From Archangiaceae bacterium (GTDB lineage Bacteria; Myxococcota; Myxococcia; Myxococcales; Myxococcaceae): a stretch of 64,000 nucleotides of DNA. Both the position numbers and the translations under genes were made by a program. Below the pieces are notes generated by a model, which had not been told where the DNA came from, ran no database searches, and saw nothing but the letters and a program-made list of their open reading frames with translations. Every line of letters starts with the position of its first letter. Position 1 is the first letter of the stretch. Below are positions 1 through 9,682 of this stretch, piece by piece. Where the stretch lies: the NCBI GenBank assembly GCA_016714225.1, contig JADJNS010000023.1:124001-188000 (forward strand), read 5' to 3'.

Positions 1-1
1 C

Positions 2-2575
2 CGCCGCCACCTCACCGCCGCATACCAGCTCGACCCCAAGTCGCCGTGGACGCGGCTGGCCCTCGCACAGCACGAGCTCGGCCAGGAGCACCCCGAGCTC
101 GCGCTCCCGATGTTCGAAGCGCTGATGAAAGACCACCCCCGGCTCTCGCAGGCGTGGCTGGGCAAGGCGCGCTGCCTCGAGGCGCTGGCGCAGAAGCCGG
201 CCGCGCTCAACCTGGTGGAAGAGGCGTTCGCGCTGATGCCGCACGCACCAGCGGTGGCGCGCGAGGCGGCGGCGCAGGCGCGCAAGCTCGACCGGCTCGA
301 CGAGGCCGAGGGCCGCATGCGCACCGCGCTGGCGCTGCGCTTCGACGACACCGGCCTGCGCAGCTCGCTCGCCAGCCTGCTCGCCGACATGGGCAAGGTC
401 GACGCCGCTACCCAGCAGCTCGAGCGGCTGTTGGTGCTCGACCCGTACGACAACGCCGTGCGGCTGCGGCTGGCCGAGCTGTACGCCGCCAACGGCAATG
501 GCCCCAGGGCCGACGCCACCTTCGCCGCCGCGCGCCTGTTCGCGCCCGAAGAGCCCGACGTGTACGAGCGCGAGGGCCGCGCGCTGCTGCAGGCCGGCCG
601 CCGCGACGATGCGCTGGCCTCGTTTCAAGAGAGCCTGAAGCTGCGGCCGCAGAACCCGGCGCTCAAAGAGGCGCTGCGCGCGCTGCACGGGCAAGAAGCG
701 GCGCCCGGCATCGCCGAGACGTTCACCGTGCCGCCGCTGCTGAAAGAGCTGCCCAAGGGCTCGACCGAAGACGCCATCTTCCTCGCCGACGTCACCGCGA
801 TTCGGGTGCAGACCAACGGGCTGTCGTCGCGCTTTCACCAGATGGTGGTGAAGGTGCTCAACGACCGCGGGGTCGAGTCGTTTCGCCAGTGGCCCATCAC
901 CTACTCGCCCGACCGGCAAGAGGTGCGGGTGTTGAAGGCGCGCCTCACCAAGAGCGACGGCAGCGTGGTCGACAGCTACGGCGACCAGGACCAGCACATG
1001 AACGAGCCGTGGACGGGCATGTACTACGACGCCCGCGCGCGGGTGCTCTCGTTTCCCGCGCTGATGCCGGGCGACACGCTCGAGCTGCAGTGGCGGGTCG
1101 AAGACACCGCCCTCGAGAACCTGCTCTCGGACTACTTCGGCGACCTCGACTCGGTGCAGTCGAGCTACCCCAAGCTCCGCTACCGGTACGTGGTCGACAT
1201 GCCGAAAGACCGGCCGCTGTACTGGAACAAGGCCACCCTGCCCGCTTGGGTGAAGACCGCGCAGGCCCCCAGAGACGACCGCATCGCGTGGCGCTTCGAG
1301 GCCTCGAACGTGCCCAAGCTCGTGCCCGAGCCGAACATGCCGGGCATGAGCGAGGTGGCGGCGACGCTGCACGTGTCGACCTACCAGAGCTGGGAGCAGG
1401 TCGGCCGCTACTGGTGGGGCCTGGTGAAAGACCAGCTCACCCCCAACGACGAGCTCAACAAGACGGTCGACACGGTGCTCAAGGGCATCGACCGCAAAGA
1501 CACCGCCAAGGTGGTGCAGGCCATCTACGGCTTCGTGGTGACCAACACCCGCTACGTGGCGCTCGAGTTCGGCATTCACGGGTACAAGCCGTACCGGGTC
1601 GACCGTGTGCTCGCGCGCCGCTTCGGCGACTGCAAAGACAAGGCGTCGCTCATCGTGGCGATGCTGAAGGCGGGCGGCGTCGACGCGCGGCTGGTGCTCT
1701 TGCGCATGCGCAACCTCGGCGCGCTGACCGCCGAGCCCGCCTCGCTCGCCGCGTTCAACCACGCCATCGCCTACGTGCCGGCGCTCGACCTGTTCCTCGA
1801 CGGCACCGCCGAGTTCCACGGCACCCGCGACCTGCCTTCAGCCGACCGGGTGGCCGACGTGCTGCTGGTCGAGCCCAACGGGCCCAGCCGCTTTCTGGTC
1901 ACGCCCGAGTCGAAGCCCGAAGACAACACCAGCTCGCTCGACCTCACCGTGACGCTCGCCCCCGACGGCAGCGCCGAGGTGAAGGGCGTCACGCAGGTGA
2001 CCGGCCAGGGGGCTCCCGAGTACCGCCGCTCGTACCAGTCGGCGGGCTCGCGCAAGGCCACCTTCGAACAGCAGTGGGCGCAGTCGTTTCCCGGCATCAC
2101 GGTGAACCAGCTCACGGTGAGCGACACCACGAAGCTGGAAGAGCCGATGAAGCTGCAGTTCCAGATGCGGGCGCCGCGCTTCGCCGAGGTGCTGCCCTCG
2201 GGGCTGCGCTTCTTCCCCTTGGGCTCGGGGCGGGCGTTCACCCAGGTGCTGGCGCCGCTGGGCGAGCGCAAGACCGACGCGGTGTTCCAGGGCGTCTGGC
2301 TGAACCGCTTCTCGGTGCGGTACGAGCCGCCCGCCGGCTACGTGGCTCAGGGCATGCCCGAAGACTTCGACGAGACCACCGACTTCGGCCGGGCGGTGCT
2401 GAAGGTGCGGGTCGAGAACGGCAAGCCCATCGTCACCGGAGAGGTCGCCATGACGCGGGCCCGCATTCCCGCCAGCGAGTACCCGAAGTTTCGCGCGTGG
2501 CTGTTGCGCGTCGACCAGGCGTTCAGCCGCAAGCTGACCGTGGTGACGACCGGCAACCAGAGCGCGCGCCGCTAA
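2..2575 (+). CDS. TPR / DUF3857 / transglutaminase-like protein (5' end missing)
   Basis: The frame is open from base 2, and codons before the first ATG at 110 still read as TPR-like helices, so the gene begins before the window. Residues about 1-240 are TPR-like. A DUF3857 domain covers about 260-450. A transglutaminase-like core follows, with Cys in FGDCKDKAS (about residue 543), His in FNHAI (586) and Asp in FLDGT (599), the expected Cys-His-Asp triad. A beta-rich tail resembles the usual C-terminal part of DUF3857 proteins. The family is common in Myxococcota and Bacteroidota and is usually cell-envelope associated, but its substrate is not established. The triad being intact suggests a protease- or transferase-type activity; that is inference. 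Confidence 0.85.
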   Translation, partial: RRHLTAAYQLDPKSPWTRLALAQHELGQEHPELALPMFEALMKDHPRLSQAWLGKARCLEALAQKPAALNLVEEAFALMPHAPAVAREAAAQARKLDRLDEAEGRMRTALALRFDDTGLRSSLASLLADMGKVDAATQQLERLLVLDPYDNAVRLRLAELYAANGNGPRADATFAAARLFAPEEPDVYEREGRALLQAGRRDDALASFQESLKLRPQNPALKEALRALHGQEAAPGIAETFTVPPLLKELPKGSTEDAIFLADVTAIRVQTNGLSSRFHQMVVKVLNDRGVESFRQWPITYSPDRQEVRVLKARLTKSDGSVVDSYGDQDQHMNEPWTGMYYDARARVLSFPALMPGDTLELQWRVEDTALENLLSDYFGDLDSVQSSYPKLRYRYVVDMPKDRPLYWNKATLPAWVKTAQAPRDDRIAWRFEASNVPKLVPEPNMPGMSEVAATLHVSTYQSWEQVGRYWWGLVKDQLTPNDELNKTVDTVLKGIDRKDTAKVVQAIYGFVVTNTRYVALEFGIHGYKPYRVDRVLARRFGDCKDKASLIVAMLKAGGVDARLVLLRMRNLGALTAEPASLAAFNHAIAYVPALDLFLDGTAEFHGTRDLPSADRVADVLLVEPNGPSRFLVTPESKPEDNTSSLDLTVTLAPDGSAEVKGVTQVTGQGAPEYRRSYQSAGSRKATFEQQWAQSFPGITVNQLTVSDTTKLEEPMKLQFQMRAPRFAEVLPSGLRFFPLGSGRAFTQVLAPLGERKTDAVFQGVWLNRFSVRYEPPAGYVAQGMPEDFDETTDFGRAVLKVRVENGKPIVTGEVAMTRARIPASEYPKFRAWLLRVDQAFSRKLTVVTTGNQSARR

Positions 2576-2636
2576 AGAGCGCGACGACCGCCGGGCACGA
2601 AAGAACACCGCCGTCTGCTATAGGCGCGCTCCGTCG

Positions 2637-3602
2637 GTGACCTCGTCTCTCTCACTCATCTTCCTGCTGACGCTCGCGGCCAAACCGGTCGCGCGCCCGT
2701 ACCAGGGCCCCCTCGACGCCATCGACGTCAAAGACCAGTCGGCCGGCGTGCTCACCCGCTTCCTCACCGCCGACCGCGGCACCGCCGAAGCGACGCTCAC
2801 CGACGTCTCGCGCGCGCTGGGCCTCACCCACACGCTGCGGGTCAGCTTCATTCGCACCGGGGCCGGCCCCCTCGCCGCCGCGGTCATCGAGGGCGAGCCC
2901 CAGCGGCTGCCCTTCTCGCGCTACACCGAGCTCGCCCGCCGCCTCTCGGCGCAGCCAGGGGTGCTCGAGAGCTGGGCCTTCGTCTCTCCCGGGCCGCGCG
3001 ACGACTCGCTCGAGGGTGAAGCGTGGTTCCGCTTCGAGCACGGCGAGCCCGCCGGCGCCCAGCGCGCGCAGTACCGCGACGACGCCAGGTACGTCGAGCA
3101 CCTGCGCAAGAAGACGCCGCTCTCGAACTTCCACGCCGCGCGCTGGCCCGACTACCCGCTCTCGAAGCTCGCCCAGACGCTGCAGCTGCCCGGCCGCTCG
3201 TGCCTCGACCTGCCCTGGCAGCTGCAGACGCTCGCCTCGCTGCGCTGGCCCATCGACGCGGGTGACAACCTCGGCCTGGCCTGGGTCGACCTTCCCGGCG
3301 GAGTCGCCACCGAGATTCAACAGCTCGCCCTGAAGGAGCAGCGCTCGCCCTCGAGCGTGGTGGCCGAGGCGCTCACCGCCTCGCGCGCCCAGAAGAAGCT
3401 CGCCGCCGCGCCCGACCACACCATCCAGGCGCCCTACGACGAAGGCCAGCCCGACGCCGAGAAGCTGGCGCGCCGCTCGATGACGCTGTTCCTGCCCTCC
3501 GAGCTCATCGAGGCCGCCGAAGACTCGGGCGGCGCCGAGGCGGTGAGCCTCTCGCGGGTGGTGCAGTACGCCTGGCGGCGCGCCCACCCCCAGCAGCAGT
3601 AG
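2637..3602 (+). CDS. Hypothetical protein with two ribbon-helix-helix-like segments
   Basis: The 321-residue frame starts at GTG 2637, and a TATAGG box lies 13 bases upstream (2619-2624), so the leader would be very short and no Shine-Dalgarno site is seen. The C-terminus (about 285-318, MTLFLPSELIEAA then SLSRVVQYAWRRA) looks like the ribbon-helix-helix fold of short myxobacterial TIGR04563-type proteins. A second similar segment lies at about 222-256 (WVDLPGGVATEIQQLA then SPSSVVAEAL). The first 20 residues are hydrophobic and could be a signal peptide, which conflicts with a DNA-binding role, so the true start may be further in (for example GTG 2747). The middle of the protein is not recognised. 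A role as regulator is inference. Confidence 0.7.
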   Translation: MTSSLSLIFLLTLAAKPVARPYQGPLDAIDVKDQSAGVLTRFLTADRGTAEATLTDVSRALGLTHTLRVSFIRTGAGPLAAAVIEGEPQRLPFSRYTELARRLSAQPGVLESWAFVSPGPRDDSLEGEAWFRFEHGEPAGAQRAQYRDDARYVEHLRKKTPLSNFHAARWPDYPLSKLAQTLQLPGRSCLDLPWQLQTLASLRWPIDAGDNLGLAWVDLPGGVATEIQQLALKEQRSPSSVVAEALTASRAQKKLAAAPDHTIQAPYDEGQPDAEKLARRSMTLFLPSELIEAAEDSGGAEAVSLSRVVQYAWRRAHPQQQ

Positions 3603-3630
3603 TTGGACATCGGCGCCCTCTTCCATTCGA

Positions 3631-4446
3631 ATGTGGTCGCCCTCGATGACGGCGCGCACCCTCACGCAGCTCGCGGTGGTCGCGCTCGCGGTCATCGCCC
3701 TGGCGCTGGCCGCGGTGCTCGTGCTGCGCGAGTCGAGCGCCGGCACGCAGCCTGAGCCGGCGGCGGCCACCGGCCGGTGCGACCTCGACACCGCCCCTCC
3801 CGCCTTCTCACCTTCGCGAGAAGACACGGTGCTGCTGCTCTCGGCCGAGAAGGGCGTCGCCCTCACCCTCGACGGCAAGCCCGAGGTGAGCCAGCCCGAC
3901 GACCCGCAGGCCTTCGCGGCGACCGAGCACACCGCCCAGCTCGAGTGCGGCGGCCAGAAGCGCGAGCTCACCTTCACCCTGGCGCCGTTCACTCCCGCCG
4001 CGCTGCACGCCGGCTGCGGCGGCTTCACCACCTTCGCGCTCGAGTGCGACGACTGCGCCACGCTCGGCGAGGCGCGCAAGGCGGCCGCCCGGGCCGGCAA
4101 GAGCTCGGCGCTGTTCGCGGCCTCGGCGGCGCAAGAGCGGCTGGCGCACAAAGAGAAGGCCCGCGCCTCGAAGCTGCTGCTCGAGCGGTGGAACCGGCTC
4201 ACCGAGCGCTACAGCCGGGTGCTGGGGGTGGTGGGGCGCGAGGCGCCCGGCGCGGTGGCCAGCGCCAACTCGCGCTTCGAGCAGCTCTCCGACGGTTTCG
4301 GCCGGGCGACCCAGGAGGGCGACCTGCCCGCGGCAGACCAGTCGATTCGCACCGCCGAAGAGACGCTCAAGGTGTTCGTGCGCGCGGCGCGGCAGGCGCG
4401 CCCCGGCGACTGCGACTACCAGCAGCGGCTCACCCGGGCGTTCTGA
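3631..4446 (+). CDS. Single-pass membrane protein, unknown function
   Basis: This 271-residue protein has one N-terminal hydrophobic segment (about 14-35, rich in Ala, Val and Leu) followed by a soluble domain that should lie outside the cytoplasm. The outer domain has paired cysteines (CGG, CDDC, CDY) and a helical, Arg- and Glu-rich second half. It matches no family I can name. ATG 3631 gives the frame; ATG 3646 is an equally good start because neither has a clear ribosome-binding site. It lies 28 bases after the previous gene and 62 bases before the CHASE2 cyclase on the same strand, so cotranscription is possible. Confidence 0.7.
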   Translation: MWSPSMTARTLTQLAVVALAVIALALAAVLVLRESSAGTQPEPAAATGRCDLDTAPPAFSPSREDTVLLLSAEKGVALTLDGKPEVSQPDDPQAFAATEHTAQLECGGQKRELTFTLAPFTPAALHAGCGGFTTFALECDDCATLGEARKAAARAGKSSALFAASAAQERLAHKEKARASKLLLERWNRLTERYSRVLGVVGREAPGAVASANSRFEQLSDGFGRATQEGDLPAADQSIRTAEETLKVFVRAARQARPGDCDYQQRLTRAF

Positions 4447-4508
4447 TCCACCCGGCAAAAAACGGGCGCACCTCGGCGCCTTGGCGCTAGTCTCGCGCCG
4501 CCCTTCGA

Positions 4509-6959
4509 ATGAACACCCTGACGCTGATCCGCCTGCGCATGGCGCGCCTGTGGTGGGTGATGCTGGTCATCTCGGTCGTCGGCACCGCCCTCGGCTACGC
4601 GTGGTGGCACTTCGACTTCCTGCAGATGTCCGACGACGAGCGCAACGCGTACGACGACGGCCTCAAGCGCTTCAACAACAAGTGGTGGTTTCCCTGGGGT
4701 CAACGCCCCATGACCGACGACATGGTGCTGGTCGCCATCGACGACGCCACCTTCGACGACGTGGCGCAGTACGAGCCCTGGCACAACCGCTACGGCAACT
4801 GGCCGTACGACCGCGCCATCTGGGCCGACGTGATTTCGTTCCTCTCCGAGGCCGACGCCAGCCTGGTGCTGATGGACATCACCTTGAGCGAGAACAAGCC
4901 CGACATCACCGGCGACAAGGCGATGGGCGACGCGATCGCCGCCGCCAAGATGCCGGTGGTGATGGGCTTCAACGCGCTGCAGCTGGTGCCGCCGCTGGCC
5001 AGGGTCGACCACCCGGTCAATCGGCTGCACGTGCCCAGGCCGCCCCCGCCGCCCCTGCAGAAAAAAGACGAAGAGGAGATGACCGAGTTTCCCGAAGAGC
5101 CGTCTCCCCAAGAGGTCGCGCGGCTCAAGGCCGAAGAGGCGAAGAAGCTGCTCGACGCCGCGGCGCCGGCGCTCGCCTTCCCCATCGAGTTCACCGGTGG
5201 GCTCGAGGCGCCGGTGTTCGAGCCGGTTCCCGCGCTGGGCGGCGCCGACGGCGGTGTCGCCACCCTCGACGACCTGAAGCGCGACGCCGGGCTGACCAGC
5301 ATCGAGCTGCCCCGCTACCCGCAGCCGCCCATCGCGCAGGTGATCGACGCGGCCAGCGGCTTCGGCGCGGTCGACACCGAGGCCGACGACGACGGCAAGA
5401 TGCGCGAGACGAAGTTCGCGTACTCCGACGGCAACAACACCTACGTCACCATCGCCGTCGCGGCCATCGCCGACTACTGGAAGGCCGACAAAATCACCCT
5501 CTCGCCCGGCAAGCTGCAGGTCGGCACGCACACCGTGCGGGTGAACGCCGACGGCAGCGCGCGCATCAACTTCGGCGGCAAGCTGCAAGACCGCTTCCGC
5601 ACCGTCTCGCTCGGCGACGTGCTGCGCTACAGCAGCGCGAAAGACGACCCCAAGCTGCGGCAAGAGGGCCTCGACCGCTTCAAGGGCAAGATGGTGTTCA
5701 TCGGCGCGCTCGCGCAGGGCGCCGGCGACCAGAAGGCCACCCCGTTCGCCGCAGCCGAGGGCGGCGTGGTGAAGCAGCTCGCCATCGCCGACAACATGCT
5801 CCACGACCGCTTCATTCTCGAAGCGCCCGAGTGGGCGTCGCTGCTGCTCGCCTTCGTGGTGGCGCTCATCTCGGTGGCGCTGGTGATGGTCGCGCAGTCG
5901 TTCATCACCGACGTGGGCGCGCCGGTGTTCCTCACCTTCGCGTTCTTCGTGGTGACCGGCGGCTTCATCACCTTCACCAACATTCACATCTTGAGCGCGA
6001 TGCCCGGCATGGCTGGCACGCTGGCGGCGCTGGCGGCGACGGCGTTCAACCGCTTCCTCGCCAGCAAAGACCGCGAGTTCCTGCGCGACGCCTTCTCGAG
6101 CTACGTCGACCCCGACGTGCTCGACCGGCTGGTCGAGTCGCACAAGCTGCCGGCCCTCGACGGAGAGAACACCGAAATCACCGCGTTCTTCTCTGACATT
6201 CGCGGGTTCTCGACGTTCACCGAGCAGCTCAAAGACGACCCCAAGAAGCTGATGAGGCTCTTGCACGACTACCTGAGCGCGGTGACTCCGATTCTGAAGG
6301 CGCACGGCGCGTGCATCGACAAGTACATCGGCGACGCGGTGGTGGCGTTGTTCGGCGCTCCGGTCTTTCACGCCGACCACGCCCTGCGGGCGTGCCGCGC
6401 GGCGCTGGCGGTGCAGGCGCGCATCGCCGAGCTGCGCAAAGACTTCGCCCAGCGCGGGCTGCCCGACGTCTACACCCGGGTGGGGCTCAACACCGACGAG
6501 ATGCTGGTGGGCAACATGGGCAGCCGAGACCGCCCCATCAACTACACCGCCATCGGCGACGGCATGAACCTGGCGGCGCGGCTCGAGGGCACCAACAAGG
6601 CGTACGAGACGCTCATCTTGATCGGCCCCAAGACCTACGAAGCGGTGAAGTCGCAGATGGTGACCCGCGAGGTCGACTCGGTGCGCGTGGCGGGCAAGCA
6701 CGACGCCTCGGTCATCTACGAGCTGGTGGGCGAAGAGGGCCAGGTCTCGGCGCAGAAGAAGCAGGTGCTCGAGCTGTACGGCAAGGCCCTCGAGCTCTAC
6801 CGCCACAAGCGCTTCGCCGACTCGCTCAAGACTTTGAAAGAGGCCTACGACCTCGACAAGACCGACGGCCCGACCAAAGTTCTGGCTGGCAAATGCAACC
6901 AGTTCATGCAGCATCCACCCCCAGCCGACTGGGATGGCGTCACACAGCTCGAAAAGTAG
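4509..6959 (+). CDS. CHASE2-sensor class III adenylate/guanylate cyclase
   Basis: The 816-residue protein starts with a membrane segment (about 13-32) followed by an extracytoplasmic CHASE2 domain (VLVAIDDATFDDV and WPYDRAIWADVI are typical). That domain carries a Pro/Glu-rich insert at about 175-225. Three membrane segments follow at about 440-500, then a class III cyclase domain (about 535-700). Both metal-binding aspartates are visible (FFSDIRGF and YIGDAVVALFG), as are the substrate lysine of DKYIGD and the transition-state Asn/Arg of MNLAAR, so the enzyme should be active. The tail (about 745-816) is TPR-like. Nucleotide preference cannot be read with certainty. It likely converts an envelope signal into cAMP. 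Confidence 0.92.
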   Translation: MNTLTLIRLRMARLWWVMLVISVVGTALGYAWWHFDFLQMSDDERNAYDDGLKRFNNKWWFPWGQRPMTDDMVLVAIDDATFDDVAQYEPWHNRYGNWPYDRAIWADVISFLSEADASLVLMDITLSENKPDITGDKAMGDAIAAAKMPVVMGFNALQLVPPLARVDHPVNRLHVPRPPPPPLQKKDEEEMTEFPEEPSPQEVARLKAEEAKKLLDAAAPALAFPIEFTGGLEAPVFEPVPALGGADGGVATLDDLKRDAGLTSIELPRYPQPPIAQVIDAASGFGAVDTEADDDGKMRETKFAYSDGNNTYVTIAVAAIADYWKADKITLSPGKLQVGTHTVRVNADGSARINFGGKLQDRFRTVSLGDVLRYSSAKDDPKLRQEGLDRFKGKMVFIGALAQGAGDQKATPFAAAEGGVVKQLAIADNMLHDRFILEAPEWASLLLAFVVALISVALVMVAQSFITDVGAPVFLTFAFFVVTGGFITFTNIHILSAMPGMAGTLAALAATAFNRFLASKDREFLRDAFSSYVDPDVLDRLVESHKLPALDGENTEITAFFSDIRGFSTFTEQLKDDPKKLMRLLHDYLSAVTPILKAHGACIDKYIGDAVVALFGAPVFHADHALRACRAALAVQARIAELRKDFAQRGLPDVYTRVGLNTDEMLVGNMGSRDRPINYTAIGDGMNLAARLEGTNKAYETLILIGPKTYEAVKSQMVTREVDSVRVAGKHDASVIYELVGEEGQVSAQKKQVLELYGKALELYRHKRFADSLKTLKEAYDLDKTDGPTKVLAGKCNQFMQHPPPADWDGVTQLEK

Positions 6960-6988
6960 TTCCGCGGTTCTTTCAAGGAGGGACACAC

Positions 6989-7495
6989 GTGAAGAGAGAA
7001 GCGAGATGGGCGCTCATCGCCCTCGCCGTCGTCTGCGCTGCGAGCGCGATGGCCGGCGTGGCGAAGGGCGGCAAGCTCTACATCAAGGGCACCGGCGTCA
7101 GCATGTGGGACAAGCCGGAGGCCTCGGGCAAGAAGACCGCGCTGAAGAACGGCGACGAGGTGACGTGGAACGGCCCGTCCGAGAAAGACAAGTCGATGCA
7201 CGAGGTGATGTTCAAGAACAAGAAGGGCTTCGTACAGATGGCGAACCTCACGCCCAACAAGCCGGCCGACGAGGTGACCAGCAGCGACGGCAAGACCACC
7301 AGCGCGCAGGCGTTCGCCAGCTCGGGCGCGGCCACCAAGGCGATGAGCGAGTCGGGCATCAAGTACGCCAAGGGTGAAGGCCCCAGCGCCGAAGAGACGG
7401 CCGCCGGTCTGATTCACCTCGAGGGCAGCAGCGAAGAGCAGAAGAAGAACATCGCGGACCACGTGAAGAAGGCCGGCCTCGGAGGTGAGAAATGA
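6989..7495 (+). CDS. Exported SH3-like domain protein
   Basis: GTG 6989 is chosen because AAGGAGGG (6975-6982), one of the best ribosome-binding sites in the window, sits six bases before it. The 168-residue product has a signal peptide (ALIALAVVCAASAMA) and then a bacterial SH3-like fold: GKLYIKGTGVSMWDKP, a variable loop, then GFVQMANLTP. Such domains bind peptidoglycan or other wall ligands. The C-terminal third is helical and charged and is not recognised. The stop codon overlaps the start of the M48 lipoprotein (ATGA), so the two are translationally coupled and probably act together in the periplasm. Confidence 0.8.
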   Translation: MKREARWALIALAVVCAASAMAGVAKGGKLYIKGTGVSMWDKPEASGKKTALKNGDEVTWNGPSEKDKSMHEVMFKNKKGFVQMANLTPNKPADEVTSSDGKTTSAQAFASSGAATKAMSESGIKYAKGEGPSAEETAAGLIHLEGSSEEQKKNIADHVKKAGLGGEK

Positions 7496-8652
7496 AGCGC
7501 GTCATCGTGATACTCAGCGTCTCGCTGGTGCTGGTGAACTGCGCGTCGCTGCGCGCGGCGTCGTCGGGCAACCTGGCGGGTGCGGCGCAGGCCGCGGCCG
7601 CAGAGGCTGAAGCGGCTGCCCGCAAGCTGAAAGAGGCGAAGGACAAAGCCGACGCCGACTGCAAGCCGCTCAACACGCGCATCGGGTCGATCGACGGTGA
7701 CGACGCGGCCAAGGCCAAGGCGCTCGAAGAAGCCAAGGCCAAGGGCTACGGCGTCTCGTGGACGGAAGAGCGCGCCATCGGCGGCGCCATCGCGGTCGGC
7801 TACGCGAAGACCGGCAAGGGCCTCTTCGTCGACATCAGCGAGAAGAAGCTCGAAGAGCTGCAGAAGAAGGCGGCCAAAGACCGCAAGGCCGTGAAGCTCT
7901 CTGCGTCAGAGAAGAACGACCTGAACATGTTCATTCAGGTGGTCGGCGACCACGTCGCGCTGGGCTCGACCCGCCCCGGCATCTCGTGGACGTTCAGCGT
8001 CATCGACAACGACGACACGGTGAACGCCTACTCGACTCCGGGTGGCTACATTCTCATCACCACCGGCCTGCTCAGGCTGATGGAGAACGAGGCGCAGCTC
8101 GCCGCGGTGCTCGCCCACGAGATCGCCCACGTGCAGCAGCGGCACTCCATCAAGTCGTACGCCGGCGCCAAGGCGACCTCGTGCAACATCGCGGTCACTG
8201 GCTACTACCTGGTCGAGGCGGGCGCCTCGAACATTCCCGGCGGCGAAGAGTTCGTGAAGAACGCCAAGTTCGGCAAGACCATGAAGGCCTTCGCCAAGGA
8301 CAACGACGGCGACCTCGACAAGAACCCCGACGTCGACGTCGACTTCATGCGCTGGTTCACCAACCGCATCATCGACTTCCAGAACCTGACCGGTAACGCG
8401 AAGGAAGACGAGTACGACGCCGACCGCATCGGCTTCGAGCTGATGGCGGCGGGCGGCTACGACACCAAAGAGTTCGACAAAATCATCGACAAGCTGCCCA
8501 GCAGCTGGGCGCTGTTCTCGCACCACCCCAGCAACGGCGACCGCATCGAGGCCCTCGGCAAGCTGCGCACCGAAGGCGCGTTCGGAGCCGATGGCGGCAA
8601 GGCGCCGGCGTTTCCGGCCAACGTGAAGTGGCCGCCCAAGCCGGCGAGCTGA
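7492..8652 (+). CDS. M48-family metalloprotease lipoprotein
   Basis: The 386-residue protein has a lipoprotein signal ending at VLVNC (Cys 17) and an Ala-rich coiled linker. The M48 zinc protease core follows: LAHEIAHVQQRHS at about residue 206-218 is the HExxH motif and DEYDADRIGFELM (about 304) supplies the third ligand. Members of this family (BepA/LoiP type) degrade or mature envelope proteins. The start ATG overlaps the upstream SH3-like gene by four bases. It is the last gene before a large palindromic repeat array, and its 3' end faces pomX. Confidence 0.9.
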   Translation: MKRVIVILSVSLVLVNCASLRAASSGNLAGAAQAAAAEAEAAARKLKEAKDKADADCKPLNTRIGSIDGDDAAKAKALEEAKAKGYGVSWTEERAIGGAIAVGYAKTGKGLFVDISEKKLEELQKKAAKDRKAVKLSASEKNDLNMFIQVVGDHVALGSTRPGISWTFSVIDNDDTVNAYSTPGGYILITTGLLRLMENEAQLAAVLAHEIAHVQQRHSIKSYAGAKATSCNIAVTGYYLVEAGASNIPGGEEFVKNAKFGKTMKAFAKDNDGDLDKNPDVDVDFMRWFTNRIIDFQNLTGNAKEDEYDADRIGFELMAAGGYDTKEFDKIIDKLPSSWALFSHHPSNGDRIEALGKLRTEGAFGADGGKAPAFPANVKWPPKPAS

Positions 8653-8665
8653 ATTCACTCGAAGT

Positions 8666-9003
8666 GAAGTGAGCGAGGGGCCGAGCGAGCAGTCAGCGCC
8701 GGCCCCTCTGCTTTTGCGGGAGCGGGCGCTGCCACAGTGAGTCGATGCAGGCGAGGTCGCCTGTGACGCTGACGGCCCGGCAGGGTCAGGCCAAAGTTCA
8801 GGGATACGGGCAGGGGGTGGGACTGGGCAGGGTCTGGGGACGGCGAAAAACGCCGCTCAGGTTGGCCCCCCTTCCCCGACCCCAACCAACCCCTTCCCGA
8901 GATCGCTGAACCTTGGCCTGACCCTGCCGGGCCGTCGGCGCTCGTCGCACTGGCCTGCATCGGCTCGCCGTGACAGCGCGCGCTGACGCCCCTTCAGCGC
9001 GCG
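8666..9003. repeat. Large palindromic repeat, unit 1 (338 bp)
   Basis: This is the first of three tandem copies. The core arms are 8771-8800 and 8907-8936, which match as inverted repeats at 29 of 30 positions. The tip is CGGCG-AAAAA-CGCCG at 8841-8855. Between arms and tip the left side is G-rich and the right side C-rich. Outer arms containing GATGCAGGC and GCCTGCATC extend the palindrome to most of the unit. There is no credible coding frame with the codon bias of neighbouring genes. Confidence 0.85.
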
Positions 9004-9342
9004 GAAGTGAGCGAGGGCCCAAGCGAGCAGTCAGCGCCGGCCCCTCTGCTTTTGCGGGAGCGGGCGCTGCCACAGTGAGTCGGTGCAGGCGAGGCCCCCT
9101 GTGACGCTGACGGCCCGGCAGGGTCAGGCCAAAGTTCAGGGATACGGGCAAGGGGCGGGACTGGGCAGGGTCTGGGGACGGCGAAAAACGCCGCTCGAGT
9201 TGGCCCCCCCTTCCCCGACCCCAACCCAACCCCTTCCCGAGACCCCTGGACCTTGGCCTGACCTTGCCGGGCCGTCGGCGCTCGTCGCACTGGCCTGCAT
9301 CGGCTCGCCGTGACAGCGCGCGCTGACGCCCTCCAGCGCGCG
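9004..9342. repeat. Large palindromic repeat, unit 2 (339 bp)
   Basis: Second tandem copy, starting with the same GAAGTGAGCGAGG boundary as unit 1. Core arms are 9109-9138 and 9247-9276, with the tip CGGCG-AAAAA-CGCCG near 9179-9193. Differences from unit 1 are scattered substitutions and one-base indels, and two of the three arm mismatches would be G-U pairs if the unit is transcribed. Confidence 0.85.
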
Positions 9343-9682
9343 GAAGTGAGCGAGGGCCCAAGCGAGCAGTCAGCGCCGGGCCCCTCTGCTTCTGCGCGAG
9401 CGGGCGCTGCCACAGTGAGTCGGTGCAGGCGAGGTCCCCTGTGACGCTGACGGCCCGGCAGGGTCAGGCCAAAGTTCAGGGATACGGGCAAGGGGCGGGA
9501 CTGGGCAGGGTCTGGGGACGGCGAAAATCGCCGCTCAGGTTGGCCCCCCTTCCCCGACCCCAACCCCACCCCTACCCGAGACCCCTGAACCTTGGCCTGA
9601 CCTTGCCGGGCCGTCGGCGCTCGTCGCACTGGCCTGCATCGGCTCGCCGTGGCAGCGCCCGCTCACGCCCCTTCAGCGCGCG
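9343..9682. repeat. Large palindromic repeat, unit 3 (340 bp)
   Basis: Third tandem copy. Core arms are 9449-9478 and 9586-9615. The tip at 9519-9533 reads CGGCGA-AAA-TCGCCG, so the single A-to-T change relative to units 1 and 2 adds a base pair to the stem instead of breaking it. Confidence 0.85.

Noticed and set aside
2652..4202. Long open frame on the minus strand opposite two + genes
   Set aside because: It is an artefact of high GC. The + frames have the expected third-position bias and recognisable motifs; the antisense frame does not.
8798..9629. Open frames inside the palindromic repeat array
   Set aside because: Their translations repeat with each unit, shift frame with the 338/339/340 lengths and lack the genome's codon bias.
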